64,000 nt of DNA from Hanstruepera neustonica (GTDB taxonomy: Bacteria > Bacteroidota > Bacteroidia > Flavobacteriales > Flavobacteriaceae): positions 784,344 through 848,343 of the forward strand of contig NZ_POWF01000001.1 in NCBI RefSeq assembly GCF_002895005.1, read 5' to 3'. The translations under genes were made by a program, and so were the position numbers. The notes beneath the pieces were generated by a model. The model did no database searches. It had not been told where the DNA came from and was given only the letters and a program-made list of their open reading frames with translations. This document shows positions 1-8,231 of this stretch, piece by piece. Numbering within the stretch: the first letter of the stretch is position 1; each line of letters opens with the position of its first letter.

Positions 1-878
1 TAAGCGAAAAAGAAGTGTTACAATACATCGTTTCATTAAATACCAATAGCGAACATCCTTTGGCAGAAGCGACAGTTAAATATGGCAAAGAACACAACAC
101 AGAAATTTTAAAGTCCGAAGATTTTAGTGCAGTCACAGGAAAAGGTGTTGAAGCGACAATAAAAGATAAAAAAGTAACATTAGGTAATCCTAAAATGATG
201 GAATATGCTAAAGCAGATGTTACATCGACAATGAAAGACGAAGCTAAATCTTACCAAAAACAGGGTAAAACAGTTTCTTATTTGTCAATAGATGAAACCG
301 TCGTTGGATATGTAGTTATAGGCGATAAGATAAAAGAAACAAGTGCTAAAGCCATTAAAGCACTTCAAGATAAAGGCATTGATGTTATAATGCTTACAGG
401 CGATAATCACGATACTGCAAAAGCAGTAGCATCAGAACTTAATCTCGCAGATTTTAAAGCCAGTATGCTACCAGAAGATAAACTCAAAGAAGTAGAGAAA
501 CTGCAAGAAAAAGGGAAAGTGGTTGCTATGGCAGGTGATGGTATTAATGATGCACCAGCATTGGCAAAAAGTGATGTAGGTATTGCAATGGGAACAGGAA
601 CAGATGTAGCGATAGAAAGTGCTATGATAACTTTAGTAAAAGGCGATTTACACGGTATTGTAAAAGCAAAAAATTTGAGTAATGCTGTAATGAAGAACAT
701 TAAGCAAAACCTATTTTTTGCACTTATCTACAACACTTTAGGTGTACCTATTGCAGCAGGTGTGTTGTTTCCATTCTTCGGAATACTACTCTCGCCAATG
801 ATAGCAGCTTTAGCAATGAGTTTTAGCTCGGTTTCGGTAATAGGTAACGCATTACGATTAAGAACAAAAAACATTTAA
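1..878 (+). CDS. copA: Cu+-type heavy-metal P-type ATPase, C-terminal part (5' end outside window)
   Basis: The reading frame is open from the first bases, so the gene begins upstream of the window. What remains is the nucleotide-binding and phosphorylation-domain end of a P1B ATPase plus the last two membrane helices. Visible motifs are SEHPLAEA (the HP motif of heavy-metal ATPases), MLTGDN, and the hinge GDGINDAPAL. The final membrane part carries YN in FFALIYNTLG and MSFSS in the last helix, the pattern known for Cu+/Ag+ exporters (P1B-1). The DKTGT phosphorylation site and N-terminal metal domains lie outside. The protein would pump monovalent copper or silver out of the cytoplasm. It is followed after 4 bp by another metal gene on the same strand. 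Confidence 0.93.
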   Translation, partial: SEKEVLQYIVSLNTNSEHPLAEATVKYGKEHNTEILKSEDFSAVTGKGVEATIKDKKVTLGNPKMMEYAKADVTSTMKDEAKSYQKQGKTVSYLSIDETVVGYVVIGDKIKETSAKAIKALQDKGIDVIMLTGDNHDTAKAVASELNLADFKASMLPEDKLKEVEKLQEKGKVVAMAGDGINDAPALAKSDVGIAMGTGTDVAIESAMITLVKGDLHGIVKAKNLSNAVMKNIKQNLFFALIYNTLGVPIAAGVLFPFFGILLSPMIAALAMSFSSVSVIGNALRLRTKNI

Positions 879-882
879 TTAT

Positions 883-1674
883 ATGCAGAAAACAGTTTTC
901 AAAATATCAAAAATGGATTGTCCTTCTGAAGAAAATCTAATTAAGATGAAGCTATCTGATATAGATGGTATCAAACAACTTGATTTTAATTTAGAAGAAA
1001 GAATCTTAACACTATATCATAATTCAAATGTAAATGAAATTGGTAATGCCTTAAATGAATTAAAATTAAATGAAAGTTTAATCAGTTCAGAAGATACAGA
1101 CACAATTATTACTGAATCTACAAGGAGTCAATCCAAACTGTTGTGGACAGTTCTAATCATCAATTTTGCATTTTTTATTATCGAAATGAGTACAGGACTT
1201 ATTTCAAAATCAATGGGATTAGTTGCTGATAGTTTAGATATGTTGGCAGATTCATTTGTTTACGGATTGAGTTTAATAGCGGTTGGTGGTACAGTTTTAA
1301 AAAAGAAACGGATTGCAAAATATGCAGGCTATTTTCAGATAACACTTGCAATTATCGGAATCGTTGAGGTAATACGTAGATTTTTAGGCTATGAAGCTTT
1401 ACCTGTATTTTCAACAATGATTATAGTTTCAGTATTTGCTTTGATTGCAAATGGCATTTGCTTGTACCTCTTACAAAAATCTAAAAGTCAAGAAGCACAT
1501 ATGCGTGCCAGTATGATTTTTACCTCTAACGATATTATAATAAATCTTGGCGTAATTACAGCAGGCGTTTTAGTCAATTGGCTGCATTCTGGTATTCCAG
1601 ATTTAATTATAGGAATCATTGTATTTGGATTGGTGATACAAGGTGCATTCAGGATATTAAAATTAAGTAAGTAA
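883..1674 (+). CDS. HMA-domain cation transporter (CDF-like)
   Basis: This 263-residue protein has an N-terminal heavy-metal-associated ferredoxin-like domain (about residues 1-60) joined to a membrane domain with about six helices (about 85-260). The motif GLVADSLDMLADS near residue 115 resembles the metal site in the second helix of cation diffusion facilitators. The HMA loop reads MDCPSEE, so it keeps only the first cysteine of the usual CxxC. It probably exports a divalent metal or helps copper handling at the inner membrane; the substrate cannot be read from the sequence. It lies 4 bp after the copper ATPase and 26 bp before the DUF305 gene, consistent with one operon. Confidence 0.85.
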   Translation: MQKTVFKISKMDCPSEENLIKMKLSDIDGIKQLDFNLEERILTLYHNSNVNEIGNALNELKLNESLISSEDTDTIITESTRSQSKLLWTVLIINFAFFIIEMSTGLISKSMGLVADSLDMLADSFVYGLSLIAVGGTVLKKKRIAKYAGYFQITLAIIGIVEVIRRFLGYEALPVFSTMIIVSVFALIANGICLYLLQKSKSQEAHMRASMIFTSNDIIINLGVITAGVLVNWLHSGIPDLIIGIIVFGLVIQGAFRILKLSK

Positions 1675-1700
1675 AAAGTTTAACTATAAAATCAAAAAAT

Positions 1701-2183
1701 ATGGAAAATTCAAAAGAACACTCAAACAAAGGAAATTACAAAACCTTCTTTATAATGTTGGCTTGCTCATTTGTAGCAATGTACATAACGATGTATTTAA
1801 ACACCTATTCCATAGACCACGTATGGTTTAGTCTAACACGATTCTATATGACGTGTTTAGGGATTTCAACAATGGCAGTAATAATGTGGTTTTTTATGCG
1901 AAAAATGTATAATGATAAAAAGAAGAATATCGCAATACTCGCAAGTAGTTTCATTCTGTTTGTTGGTGCATTAGGGTTGGTAAGAACACAAGCACCCATT
2001 ATTGGTGATGTCCTTTGGATGAAAGCAATGATACCACATCATTCTATCGCTATTTTAACAAGTGAGAGAGCAGATATTCAAGACCCAGAAGTTAAAAAAT
2101 TAGCAGAAGACATTATAAAAGCACAACGTAAAGAAATAGAAGAAATGAAAGCAATGATAAAACGATTAGAGAATGAAAAATAA
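1701..2183 (+). CDS. DUF305 membrane protein
   Basis: A 160-residue protein with about three hydrophobic segments in the first 100 residues, followed by a periplasm-facing tail. The tail has the MIPHH signature (MKAMIPHHSIAI) and a charged helix (KKLAEDIIKAQRKEIEEM) typical of DUF305. DUF305 proteins occur often in copper-resistance loci, where the methionine/histidine motif is thought to bind metal. The biochemical role is not established. The 3' end overlaps the next gene by 11 bp, so translation of the two is probably coupled. Confidence 0.88.
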   Translation: MENSKEHSNKGNYKTFFIMLACSFVAMYITMYLNTYSIDHVWFSLTRFYMTCLGISTMAVIMWFFMRKMYNDKKKNIAILASSFILFVGALGLVRTQAPIIGDVLWMKAMIPHHSIAILTSERADIQDPEVKKLAEDIIKAQRKEIEEMKAMIKRLENEK

Positions 2184-3951
2184 TAAAATAGTCATATATA
2201 TTGGCATACTCGTAGTAGGTGTGTTATTGGGTTGGTTGCTTTTTGGTGGCTCGACAAATGAAGAAACAGACCATAATCACGATGCGGTTGCAGCAACCAA
2301 TCAAATGTGGACGTGTTCTATGCATCCACAAATTATGCAACCAGAACCAGGCGATTGTCCTATTTGTGGTATGGATTTAATTCCTGCGGAAAGCGGAAGT
2401 GATGGCTTAATGGCAGACCAATTTAAACTAACAGAAAATGCGATGGCATTAGCCAATATTCAAACAACTGTTGTAGGCAAGGGAAATGTTGAAGGCAACA
2501 CCATAAAGTTATCTGGTAAAATTGCTGAAAACGAAGAAGCCAATGCAGTACAGGTAAGTTATTTCGCTGGAAGAATTGAACGTTTGAATGTGAGTTTTAC
2601 AGGCGAAGAAGTTCGTAAAGGTCAATTATTGGCAACCATTTATTCGCCAGAACTCTATGCAGCACAACAAGAATTAATCACAGCAGCTTCTTTAAAAGAA
2701 TCTCAACCTGCTTTATACAAAGCAGTCCGTAATAAATTGAAATTATGGAAACTCTCTGAAAATCAAATCAACCAGATTGAAGAAACAGGAAAAGTAAAAG
2801 AAAACTTTCCTGTTTATGCAACCGTTTCGGGTACTGTTACAGAAAAATTGGTAGAGCAAGGCGATTACATCAAACAAGGACAACCCTTATTAAAAATTGC
2901 CAATCTCAACACAGTTTGGGGAAACTTTGATGTGTATGAAAATCAGATTGACCGCTTTAAAAAAGGACAGGAAGTGATGATAACAACCAATGCTTATCCT
3001 AATAAAGAGTTTAAAGGTAAAGTAGATTTCATTGACCCAGTTTTAAACACGAAAACAAGAACTGTAACCTTACGTGTTGTTTTAAGCAATAAGGACGATG
3101 TATTTAAACCAGGAATGTTTGTAACCGCAAATATTGAAGGCAGTACAGCTAAAAATGATGAAGTATTATCAATTCCTGCATCTTCTGTATTATGGACAGG
3201 TGAACGTTCTGTGGTGTACCTTAAAACAAATCCAGACCAACCTATTTTTGAAATGCGTGAAATTAAATTAGGCAATCAAATTGGTAATGAATATGAAGTT
3301 GTAGAAGGTTTATTTGTTGGAAATGAAATAGTGACTAACGGAACATTTACGGTTGATGCAGCAGCACAATTACAAGGCAAAAAGTCTATGATGAATAAAG
3401 ATGGTGGTAAAGTAATGACTGGACACGAAGGTCATTTAGGTATGGATAACAATGCATCTAACAAAGAAAGTGACCACACTAATATGAATGAGCGTTTGGA
3501 AGTATCAGAGAAATTTCAAGAGCAGTTAAATAGTGTTTACAATGCGTATATCAATTTAAAAGATGCTTTAGTAAAAGAAGATTCAATAAGTACTTCAGCA
3601 AACGCAACAACTTTATTAAATAAATTGAACAAAGTAGATATGAAATTGTTGTCAGATAATAAGGCGCATAACCATTGGATGTCATTAGAAGGCGAAATAA
3701 AATCTTCTGCAACTTCAATTTCTGAAACGTCCGATATAAAATCACAAAGAGACCATTTTAAACATTTATCATCACATCTAATCAATGCTGTACAACTATT
3801 TGGTATCAATGAAAAGGTCTATGTAGAATTTTGTCCAATGGCAGATAACAATAATGGTGCTTATTGGTTAAGCAAAGAAGAAAAAGTAATCAATCCATAT
3901 TTTGGCGAAGCAATGCTAACCTGTGGTGAAGTAAAACAAGTAATAGAATAA
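2173..3951 (+). CDS. CusB-like RND efflux periplasmic adaptor with metal-binding and DUF3347 domains
   Basis: This 592-residue protein has an N-terminal membrane anchor (about residues 5-25). A small heavy-metal-binding domain follows (about 45-75), with CSMHP and CPICGMDL motifs. Next comes a membrane-fusion core (about 100-405) with paired lipoyl and beta-barrel parts such as SGTVTEKLVEQGDYIKQGQP. After a His/Met-rich stretch (about 415-440) there is a DUF3347 domain (about 445-590) with CPMADNN and a late TCGEV cysteine. By family it links an inner-membrane RND pump to an outer-membrane channel for Cu/Ag efflux. No CusA-like pump or TolC-like channel lies in the window, so they may be upstream of position 1 or elsewhere. 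Confidence 0.92.
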   Translation: MKNNKIVIYIGILVVGVLLGWLLFGGSTNEETDHNHDAVAATNQMWTCSMHPQIMQPEPGDCPICGMDLIPAESGSDGLMADQFKLTENAMALANIQTTVVGKGNVEGNTIKLSGKIAENEEANAVQVSYFAGRIERLNVSFTGEEVRKGQLLATIYSPELYAAQQELITAASLKESQPALYKAVRNKLKLWKLSENQINQIEETGKVKENFPVYATVSGTVTEKLVEQGDYIKQGQPLLKIANLNTVWGNFDVYENQIDRFKKGQEVMITTNAYPNKEFKGKVDFIDPVLNTKTRTVTLRVVLSNKDDVFKPGMFVTANIEGSTAKNDEVLSIPASSVLWTGERSVVYLKTNPDQPIFEMREIKLGNQIGNEYEVVEGLFVGNEIVTNGTFTVDAAAQLQGKKSMMNKDGGKVMTGHEGHLGMDNNASNKESDHTNMNERLEVSEKFQEQLNSVYNAYINLKDALVKEDSISTSANATTLLNKLNKVDMKLLSDNKAHNHWMSLEGEIKSSATSISETSDIKSQRDHFKHLSSHLINAVQLFGINEKVYVEFCPMADNNNGAYWLSKEEKVINPYFGEAMLTCGEVKQVIE

Positions 3952-3983
3952 TAAATCAAGTAATAACAATTAAATTTTAAACA

Positions 3984-4478
3984 ATGAATTTTTCAAAGAA
4001 AAATCACGAACACAAAAACAAAAATGTAATCGACGTGAGTAAAAAAGTAATTTTAAGTGTAGCTGTAATTGCAGCATTAGGTTTAACAAGTTGTAAAAAC
4101 GAAACCAAAAAAGAAACAGAAACCACAACTACTGAAATGTCAAAAGATATGGCAATGACAGACCTGTCTTTTGGTGTAAGAGGAAATTGCGGAATGTGTA
4201 AAAACACTATCGAAAAAGCAGCTAACGGTGTTGAAGGTGTTGCAAGTGCTAATTGGGATGTCGATAAAAAGAAGATTGATGTGTCTTTTGATGATACAAA
4301 AACCGATGCAATGGCAATCCATAAAGCAATCGCAGCTTCAGGGTATGATACCGAAAAAGTAATGGGAGATAAAGAAGCCTACAATAATTTACCTGGTTGT
4401 TGTAAATATGATCATGAAATGGCAATGAATCAAGCTGGCGAAATGAAAAGTGATGACCATTCAAATCACGACCATTAA
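3984..4478 (+). CDS. HMA-domain lipoprotein with His-rich tail
   Basis: A 164-residue protein with a hydrophobic segment ending in LGLTSC, a lipoprotein signal. Translation from 3984 gives a long charged lead. A GTG at 4036 would give a conventional signal peptide beginning MSKKVILSVAV, so the true start is uncertain. A heavy-metal-associated domain follows (about residues 55-125) with a GNCGMC metal site. The tail contains GCCKYDHE and ends in SDDHSNHDH. It is likely an envelope copper chaperone or sink serving the adaptor encoded 32 bp upstream. A Rho-independent terminator follows directly, so this is the last gene of the metal operon. Confidence 0.85.
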   Translation: MNFSKKNHEHKNKNVIDVSKKVILSVAVIAALGLTSCKNETKKETETTTTEMSKDMAMTDLSFGVRGNCGMCKNTIEKAANGVEGVASANWDVDKKKIDVSFDDTKTDAMAIHKAIAASGYDTEKVMGDKEAYNNLPGCCKYDHEMAMNQAGEMKSDDHSNHDH

Positions 4479-4488
4479 GAAAATAATT

Positions 4489-4519
4489 AAAGAGTCTTTT
4501 TCATAAGGCTCTTTTTTTT
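4489..4519 (+). terminator. Terminator of the metal operon
   Basis: The arms AAGAGTC (4490-4496) and GGCTCTT (4507-4513), paired with one G-T, are followed by a run of T's. The site starts 11 bp after the HMA lipoprotein stop codon. Confidence 0.8.
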
Positions 4520-4540
4520 TGTTCAATTTTTAAATAACAG

Positions 4541-4560
4541 GTTGTCCCTGTTGTTGTCCC
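4541..4560. repeat. Two direct GTTGTCCC repeats beside the tRNA-Phe 3' end
   Basis: GTTGTCCC occurs at 4541-4548 and again at 4553-4560, a 12-bp period, between the metal operon terminator and the tRNA-Phe terminator. Short direct repeats of this type can be recombinase arm sites at element ends, but no integrase is in the window. The repeat is seen directly; the attachment-site reading is only inference. Confidence 0.35.
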
Positions 4561-4567
4561 CTTAAAA

Positions 4568-4603
4568 CTAAAAAACCCTGAAAAACAACGTTTTACAGGG
4601 TTT
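4568..4603 (-). terminator. Terminator of tRNA-Phe
   Basis: On the minus strand AAACCCTG pairs with CAGGGTTT (plus positions 4596-4603 and 4573-4580), followed by a T run. It begins 6 bp after the tRNA 3' end. Confidence 0.75.
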
Positions 4604-4608
4604 AAAAG

Positions 4609-4681
4609 TGGTGCCTCCAGGAATCGAACCAGGGACACAAGGATTTTCAGTCCTTTGCTCTACCAACTGAGCTAAGGCACC
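4609..4681 (-). tRNA. tRNA-Phe (anticodon GAA)
   Basis: The minus strand folds into a 73-nt cloverleaf. The acceptor arms are GGTGCCT and AGGCACC, the D arm is GCTC/GAGC, the anticodon arm is AAGGA-CTGAAAA-TCCTT giving GAA, and the T loop is TTCGATT. The T stem has one T-T mismatch. CCA is not encoded. The 3' end points toward the metal-resistance cluster, the side on which tRNA-targeting islands usually insert. A matching promoter lies upstream and a terminator downstream. Confidence 0.96.
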
Positions 4682-4700
4682 AGTTGCATTAATGCGGATG

Positions 4701-4732
4701 CAAATATAAGTTGTTTTTATTATCCTCCAAAA
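4701..4732 (-). promoter_or_regulatory. Bacteroidota-type promoter of tRNA-Phe
   Basis: On the minus strand TTTTG (4728-4732) and TATATTTG (4701-4708) are separated by 19 bp. This matches the known Bacteroidota pattern TTTG-N19-21-TAnnTTTG, and the -7 box lies about 20 bp before the tRNA. Confidence 0.7.
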
Positions 4733-4756
4733 GAAAAATTATAAAAAATCGTTTTG

Positions 4757-4764
4757 TAATTTTG
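4757..4764 (+). promoter_or_regulatory. Possible -7 box upstream of coaX
   Basis: TAATTTTG fits TAnnTTTG and lies 18 bp before the coaX start. No good -33 element is visible at the right distance, so this is tentative. Confidence 0.35.
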
Positions 4765-4781
4765 CCGTTTTTAATAGCGCT

Positions 4782-5513
4782 ATGAATTTAGTTGTTGATA
4801 TAGGAAATACGTTTGCCAAGTTCGCTGTTTTTCAAAATGATGACCTTGTTTTTAAAACAAGCTTTGAATTAGAGTCTTTTATTAAAGAACTCAATCATGT
4901 ACTTGAAAAATACAATTCCATTAGCCATTGTATTATTTCGTCTGTAGGTAAACTCCATGATGAAGGCAGTCAGTATTTAAATAACAAACTGCCTGTTTTG
5001 GAGCTTAATTCTAATACTCCTTTGCCGTTCAATAATGCATACCAAACACCTAAGACACTTGGCGTAGATAGATTAGCATTAGTATCGGCTGCCGTAAAAA
5101 ACTATCCAAAATCAAATGTATTGGTTATAGATGCTGGAACTTGTATAACCTATGATATGGTAACAGCTAACAACCAGTATCTGGGTGGTGGGATATCTCC
5201 TGGAATTGACATGCGATATAAGTCGCTTAACAATCTTACAGCCAACTTACCGTTATTAAAACCAACAGCTCCTGAAAATTTGGTTGGAAATACTACTAAT
5301 GAGGCTATTCACTCTGGAGTTATGAACGGTGTAATTCACGAAATTGACGGGCTAATTAGTGATTACAAGCAGGAATTCGAAGATTTAACAGTTATTTTAA
5401 CAGGAGGAAACGCTAATTTTTTGTCTAAACAATTAAAAAGTAGCATATTTGCGAACTCTAATTTCCTGTTAGAGGGCTTAAACTATATTTTACAATTTAA
5501 TTCAAAAGAATGA
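4782..5513 (+). CDS. coaX: Type III pantothenate kinase
   Basis: A cytoplasmic 243-residue enzyme that phosphorylates pantothenate, the first step of coenzyme A synthesis. The length is typical of CoaX. The N-terminal phosphate loop VDIGNTFAKFAV is at residues 5-16, TLGVDRLAL near residue 90, the ASKHA motif VIDAGTCITYD near 115, and GGGISPGIDMRYKSL near 132. Type III kinases differ from CoaA in fold and feedback behaviour and need a monovalent cation. It is the first gene of an envelope-protein operon and overlaps the next gene by four bases (ATGA), a conserved neighbourhood in flavobacteria as far as I recall. Confidence 0.96.
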   Translation: MNLVVDIGNTFAKFAVFQNDDLVFKTSFELESFIKELNHVLEKYNSISHCIISSVGKLHDEGSQYLNNKLPVLELNSNTPLPFNNAYQTPKTLGVDRLALVSAAVKNYPKSNVLVIDAGTCITYDMVTANNQYLGGGISPGIDMRYKSLNNLTANLPLLKPTAPENLVGNTTNEAIHSGVMNGVIHEIDGLISDYKQEFEDLTVILTGGNANFLSKQLKSSIFANSNFLLEGLNYILQFNSKE

Positions 5514-6826
5514 TTAAAAAACTTGTATTAGTTTTCATCGCTTTTTCTGCCATACAAATTTATGCCCAAAATGGTACAGCGTCACCTTACTCTTTTTACG
5601 GAATCGGTAGTTTAAAATTCAAAGGTACGGTTGAGAACAGAAGTATGGGTGGTTTAAGCATTTATACAGATAGTATCCATATTAATTTAAGAAACCCGGC
5701 TTCTTATGCAGGCAAGAATCTAGCTTTATATGCTAATGAAAGCAGACCAGTGAAGTTTTCTGTAGCAGGGTCCCATTCAAATTTAAAATTGAGTAGTAAT
5801 TCAGGGGAGGATAGATTGTCTTCTTCTACATTCGATTATTTATCGCTTGCAATTCCTGTAGGAAGGCTAGGTGTGGGTGTTGGATTGATACCGTACACAT
5901 CGGTAGGGTATAAATTGGAGACATTAAATGATGCCAATCAACTCAATGAGCGTTTCAGTGGTAAAGGAGGTTTGAATAGAACTTACTTATCATTGGGTTA
6001 TTTAATAAATGACAACTTTAGTGTTGGAGTTGATTTGAGTTACAATTTCGGTAACATTCAAAACAGTACGATTGTATTTGATTACAATACTGATGGTGAA
6101 TTAGTACAGTACCAGTCTCGTGAAAATAACCGTTCAGATTTAAGTGGTTTGAGTTTGAATTTAGGATTAACTTACAGAGCGATGATATCTGATAGGCTTG
6201 AATTAAAGTCTGGTTTTACCTATACTCCTGAAACCAATCTGCGTTCTAGAAATGAACGATCATTTAATACTATTGTAATCAATTCGACAACGAATCAAGA
6301 ATTCATTGTGAACACTATTGAAGCCAATTTAGCAGCGCAAGGGTTAGATGAAACTAATTTTTTGTTGCCTTCCAAATTTTCATTGGGAGCAGGTATCGGA
6401 CAGCCTCGAATTTGGTTTGTGGGTGCTGAATATACTTTTCAAAACACCAAAAATTTTGTAAATGAACTTCATGGCTCTAATGGTACTGTTTATACCAATA
6501 GTTCTAGTATTGCTCTTGGAGGCTTTTTCGTTCCTAAATACAACTCTTTTACAAGTTACTTCAGTCGTATGGTTTACAGAGCAGGATTGCGTTTTGAAGA
6601 TACGGGTTTAAACATTAATAATACAGGCATTAACGAGTTTGGCATATCTTTTGGAGTAGGATTACCAATAGGTAGCGCCAGAGACTTTTTCTCGAATGCC
6701 AACCTAGGTTTTGAAATAGGAAAACGTGGAACAACTAAAAACAATTTAATACAAGAGAATTTTATTAATTTCAATTTGAGTTTGTCCTTAAACGACAGAT
6801 GGTTCCAAAAAAGAAGATATGATTAA
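5510..6826 (+). CDS. Putative outer-membrane beta-barrel protein
   Basis: A 438-residue protein with a signal peptide ending near IQIYAQ (about residue 20). The sequence is rich in alternating hydrophobic and polar segments, glycine and aromatic residues. Early motifs are SPYSFYGIGSL and RNPASY, seen in FadL-like and related outer-membrane proteins of Bacteroidota, and the protein ends in a short basic tail. No transport substrate can be assigned. It overlaps coaX by four bases and the downstream TPR gene follows closely, so it is expressed with envelope-assembly genes. The barrel call is an inference from composition and signal peptide. Confidence 0.7.
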   Translation: MIKKLVLVFIAFSAIQIYAQNGTASPYSFYGIGSLKFKGTVENRSMGGLSIYTDSIHINLRNPASYAGKNLALYANESRPVKFSVAGSHSNLKLSSNSGEDRLSSSTFDYLSLAIPVGRLGVGVGLIPYTSVGYKLETLNDANQLNERFSGKGGLNRTYLSLGYLINDNFSVGVDLSYNFGNIQNSTIVFDYNTDGELVQYQSRENNRSDLSGLSLNLGLTYRAMISDRLELKSGFTYTPETNLRSRNERSFNTIVINSTTNQEFIVNTIEANLAAQGLDETNFLLPSKFSLGAGIGQPRIWFVGAEYTFQNTKNFVNELHGSNGTVYTNSSSIALGGFFVPKYNSFTSYFSRMVYRAGLRFEDTGLNINNTGINEFGISFGVGLPIGSARDFFSNANLGFEIGKRGTTKNNLIQENFINFNLSLSLNDRWFQKRRYD

Positions 6827-6845
6827 ACACTATAAATTTGATATT

Positions 6846-8231
6846 ATGAAAACGAAAATTACATGGTTAACGCTTGTGCTGGTTTTTTTGGCCTTTAATA
6901 GTGTTAATGCACAACAAGATGAAGAGTGTATGACAAACTTGTCTATTTTCTCTGAATATGCAAAAGCTAAAAATTATGATGCCGCTTTTGAGCCTTGGAT
7001 GAAAGTTAGAAACAAGTGTCCAAAATTAAACTTGAACATTTATTCTGCTGGTGAGGATATATTAGAACATAAAATTGATAAATCTAATGGAGCTGAAAAA
7101 GTAGCTTTCATAAATGATTTGAAAAAACTATGGGAAGAGCGTGCTATGCATTTTGCCAATAAAACCAAAAAGGGCGAATACGGTGCTAAATCTTGCCAAT
7201 TGCTATATGATAATAGGGAGTTGTTGAATTTGACCGATGAAGAACTTTATGATTGTTTTGATGCTGCTTACAAAGCAGACCCAGAAACTTTTACAAATCC
7301 AAAATCATTATACACCTATTTTTCTTTAATGGTGGACTTATATGATGCTGGTAAAAAATCGGCAGCAGAACTTTTTAACAAATATGATGATGTAACCGAA
7401 AAAGTTGAAACAGAAGTTGGTAACTTCTCTGAAGATTTAAATAAATTGGTTGCTAAAGAAGATGCTGGAACGGCTTTAACTAGTAAAGAAGAAAGATATA
7501 AAAGATATTACGAAAGCTATTTGAATGCTTACGATCAAATTTCAAGTAGTATAGATAAAAAATTAGGAGATCGTGCTAATTGCGAAAACTTAATTCCATT
7601 ATATACTAAAGACTTTGAAGCAAACAAAAATGATGCGGTGTGGTTACAACGTGCTGCTGGAAAAATGTCAGAAAAGGAATGTACAGACGATCCTTTATTC
7701 TTTAAGTTAGTAAATGCTTACCATGCCTTGAGCCCTTCAGCTAATTCAGCATACTATTTAGGTATTCTAAAAGATAAAGAAGGTAAATCAAATGAAGCTG
7801 TTAAGTTTTATGAGCAAGCTATTAGTTTAGAAACTGATAATTTCAAGAAAGCTAAATTGAATGAGAAAATTGGCGATAAATTAAGAAAGCGTGGAAGTTA
7901 TGGCAGTGCCAGAAGTTATTATGATAAAGCATTACAACTTAACCCGTCAAATGGTCGTCCACACTTGAAAATTGCTGACATGTACAACAGAAGTGCTAAT
8001 GATTGTGGTGACAACAATTTTAACAAGCGTGCCGTATTCTGGTTAGCTGCAGCCGAAGCTGAAAAAGCAGGTCGTGTAGATCCTACATTAAAAAGTTCTG
8101 CGTCTCAATCAGCTGCAAGTTACCGTGCCAAAGCACCGCAGAAAAGTGAAATTTTCAGCGAAGATATGTCTGGAAAGTCTATCAGCATTGGATGTTGGAT
8201 TGGTAGAACCATTACAGTTCCTAAAATCTAA
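6846..8231 (+). CDS. Secreted tetratricopeptide-repeat protein
   Basis: I chose the ATG at 6846 because it begins a clean signal peptide (MKTKITWLTLVLVF..., cut near NAQQ). An in-frame ATG at 6819 would add nine residues in front. The mature part is about 440 residues of alpha-helical repeats. TPR motifs are clearest at about residues 285-370, such as AYYLGILKDKEGKSNEA and GSYGSARSYYDKALQLNPS. It probably acts as a periplasmic scaffold. The gene sits between an outer-membrane protein gene and lptC and touches lptC by one base (TAATG), which suggests an envelope role, but no specific partner is known. Confidence 0.82.
   Translation: MKTKITWLTLVLVFLAFNSVNAQQDEECMTNLSIFSEYAKAKNYDAAFEPWMKVRNKCPKLNLNIYSAGEDILEHKIDKSNGAEKVAFINDLKKLWEERAMHFANKTKKGEYGAKSCQLLYDNRELLNLTDEELYDCFDAAYKADPETFTNPKSLYTYFSLMVDLYDAGKKSAAELFNKYDDVTEKVETEVGNFSEDLNKLVAKEDAGTALTSKEERYKRYYESYLNAYDQISSSIDKKLGDRANCENLIPLYTKDFEANKNDAVWLQRAAGKMSEKECTDDPLFFKLVNAYHALSPSANSAYYLGILKDKEGKSNEAVKFYEQAISLETDNFKKAKLNEKIGDKLRKRGSYGSARSYYDKALQLNPSNGRPHLKIADMYNRSANDCGDNNFNKRAVFWLAAAEAEKAGRVDPTLKSSASQSAASYRAKAPQKSEIFSEDMSGKSISIGCWIGRTITVPKI

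Noticed and set aside
4541-4560. GTTGTCCC repeats considered as part of a terminator
   Set aside because: They are direct, not inverted, repeats, and both neighbouring terminators are already accounted for.
6819-6845. Nine-residue upstream extension of the TPR protein
   Set aside because: It places extra charged residues before a complete signal peptide; possible but less likely.
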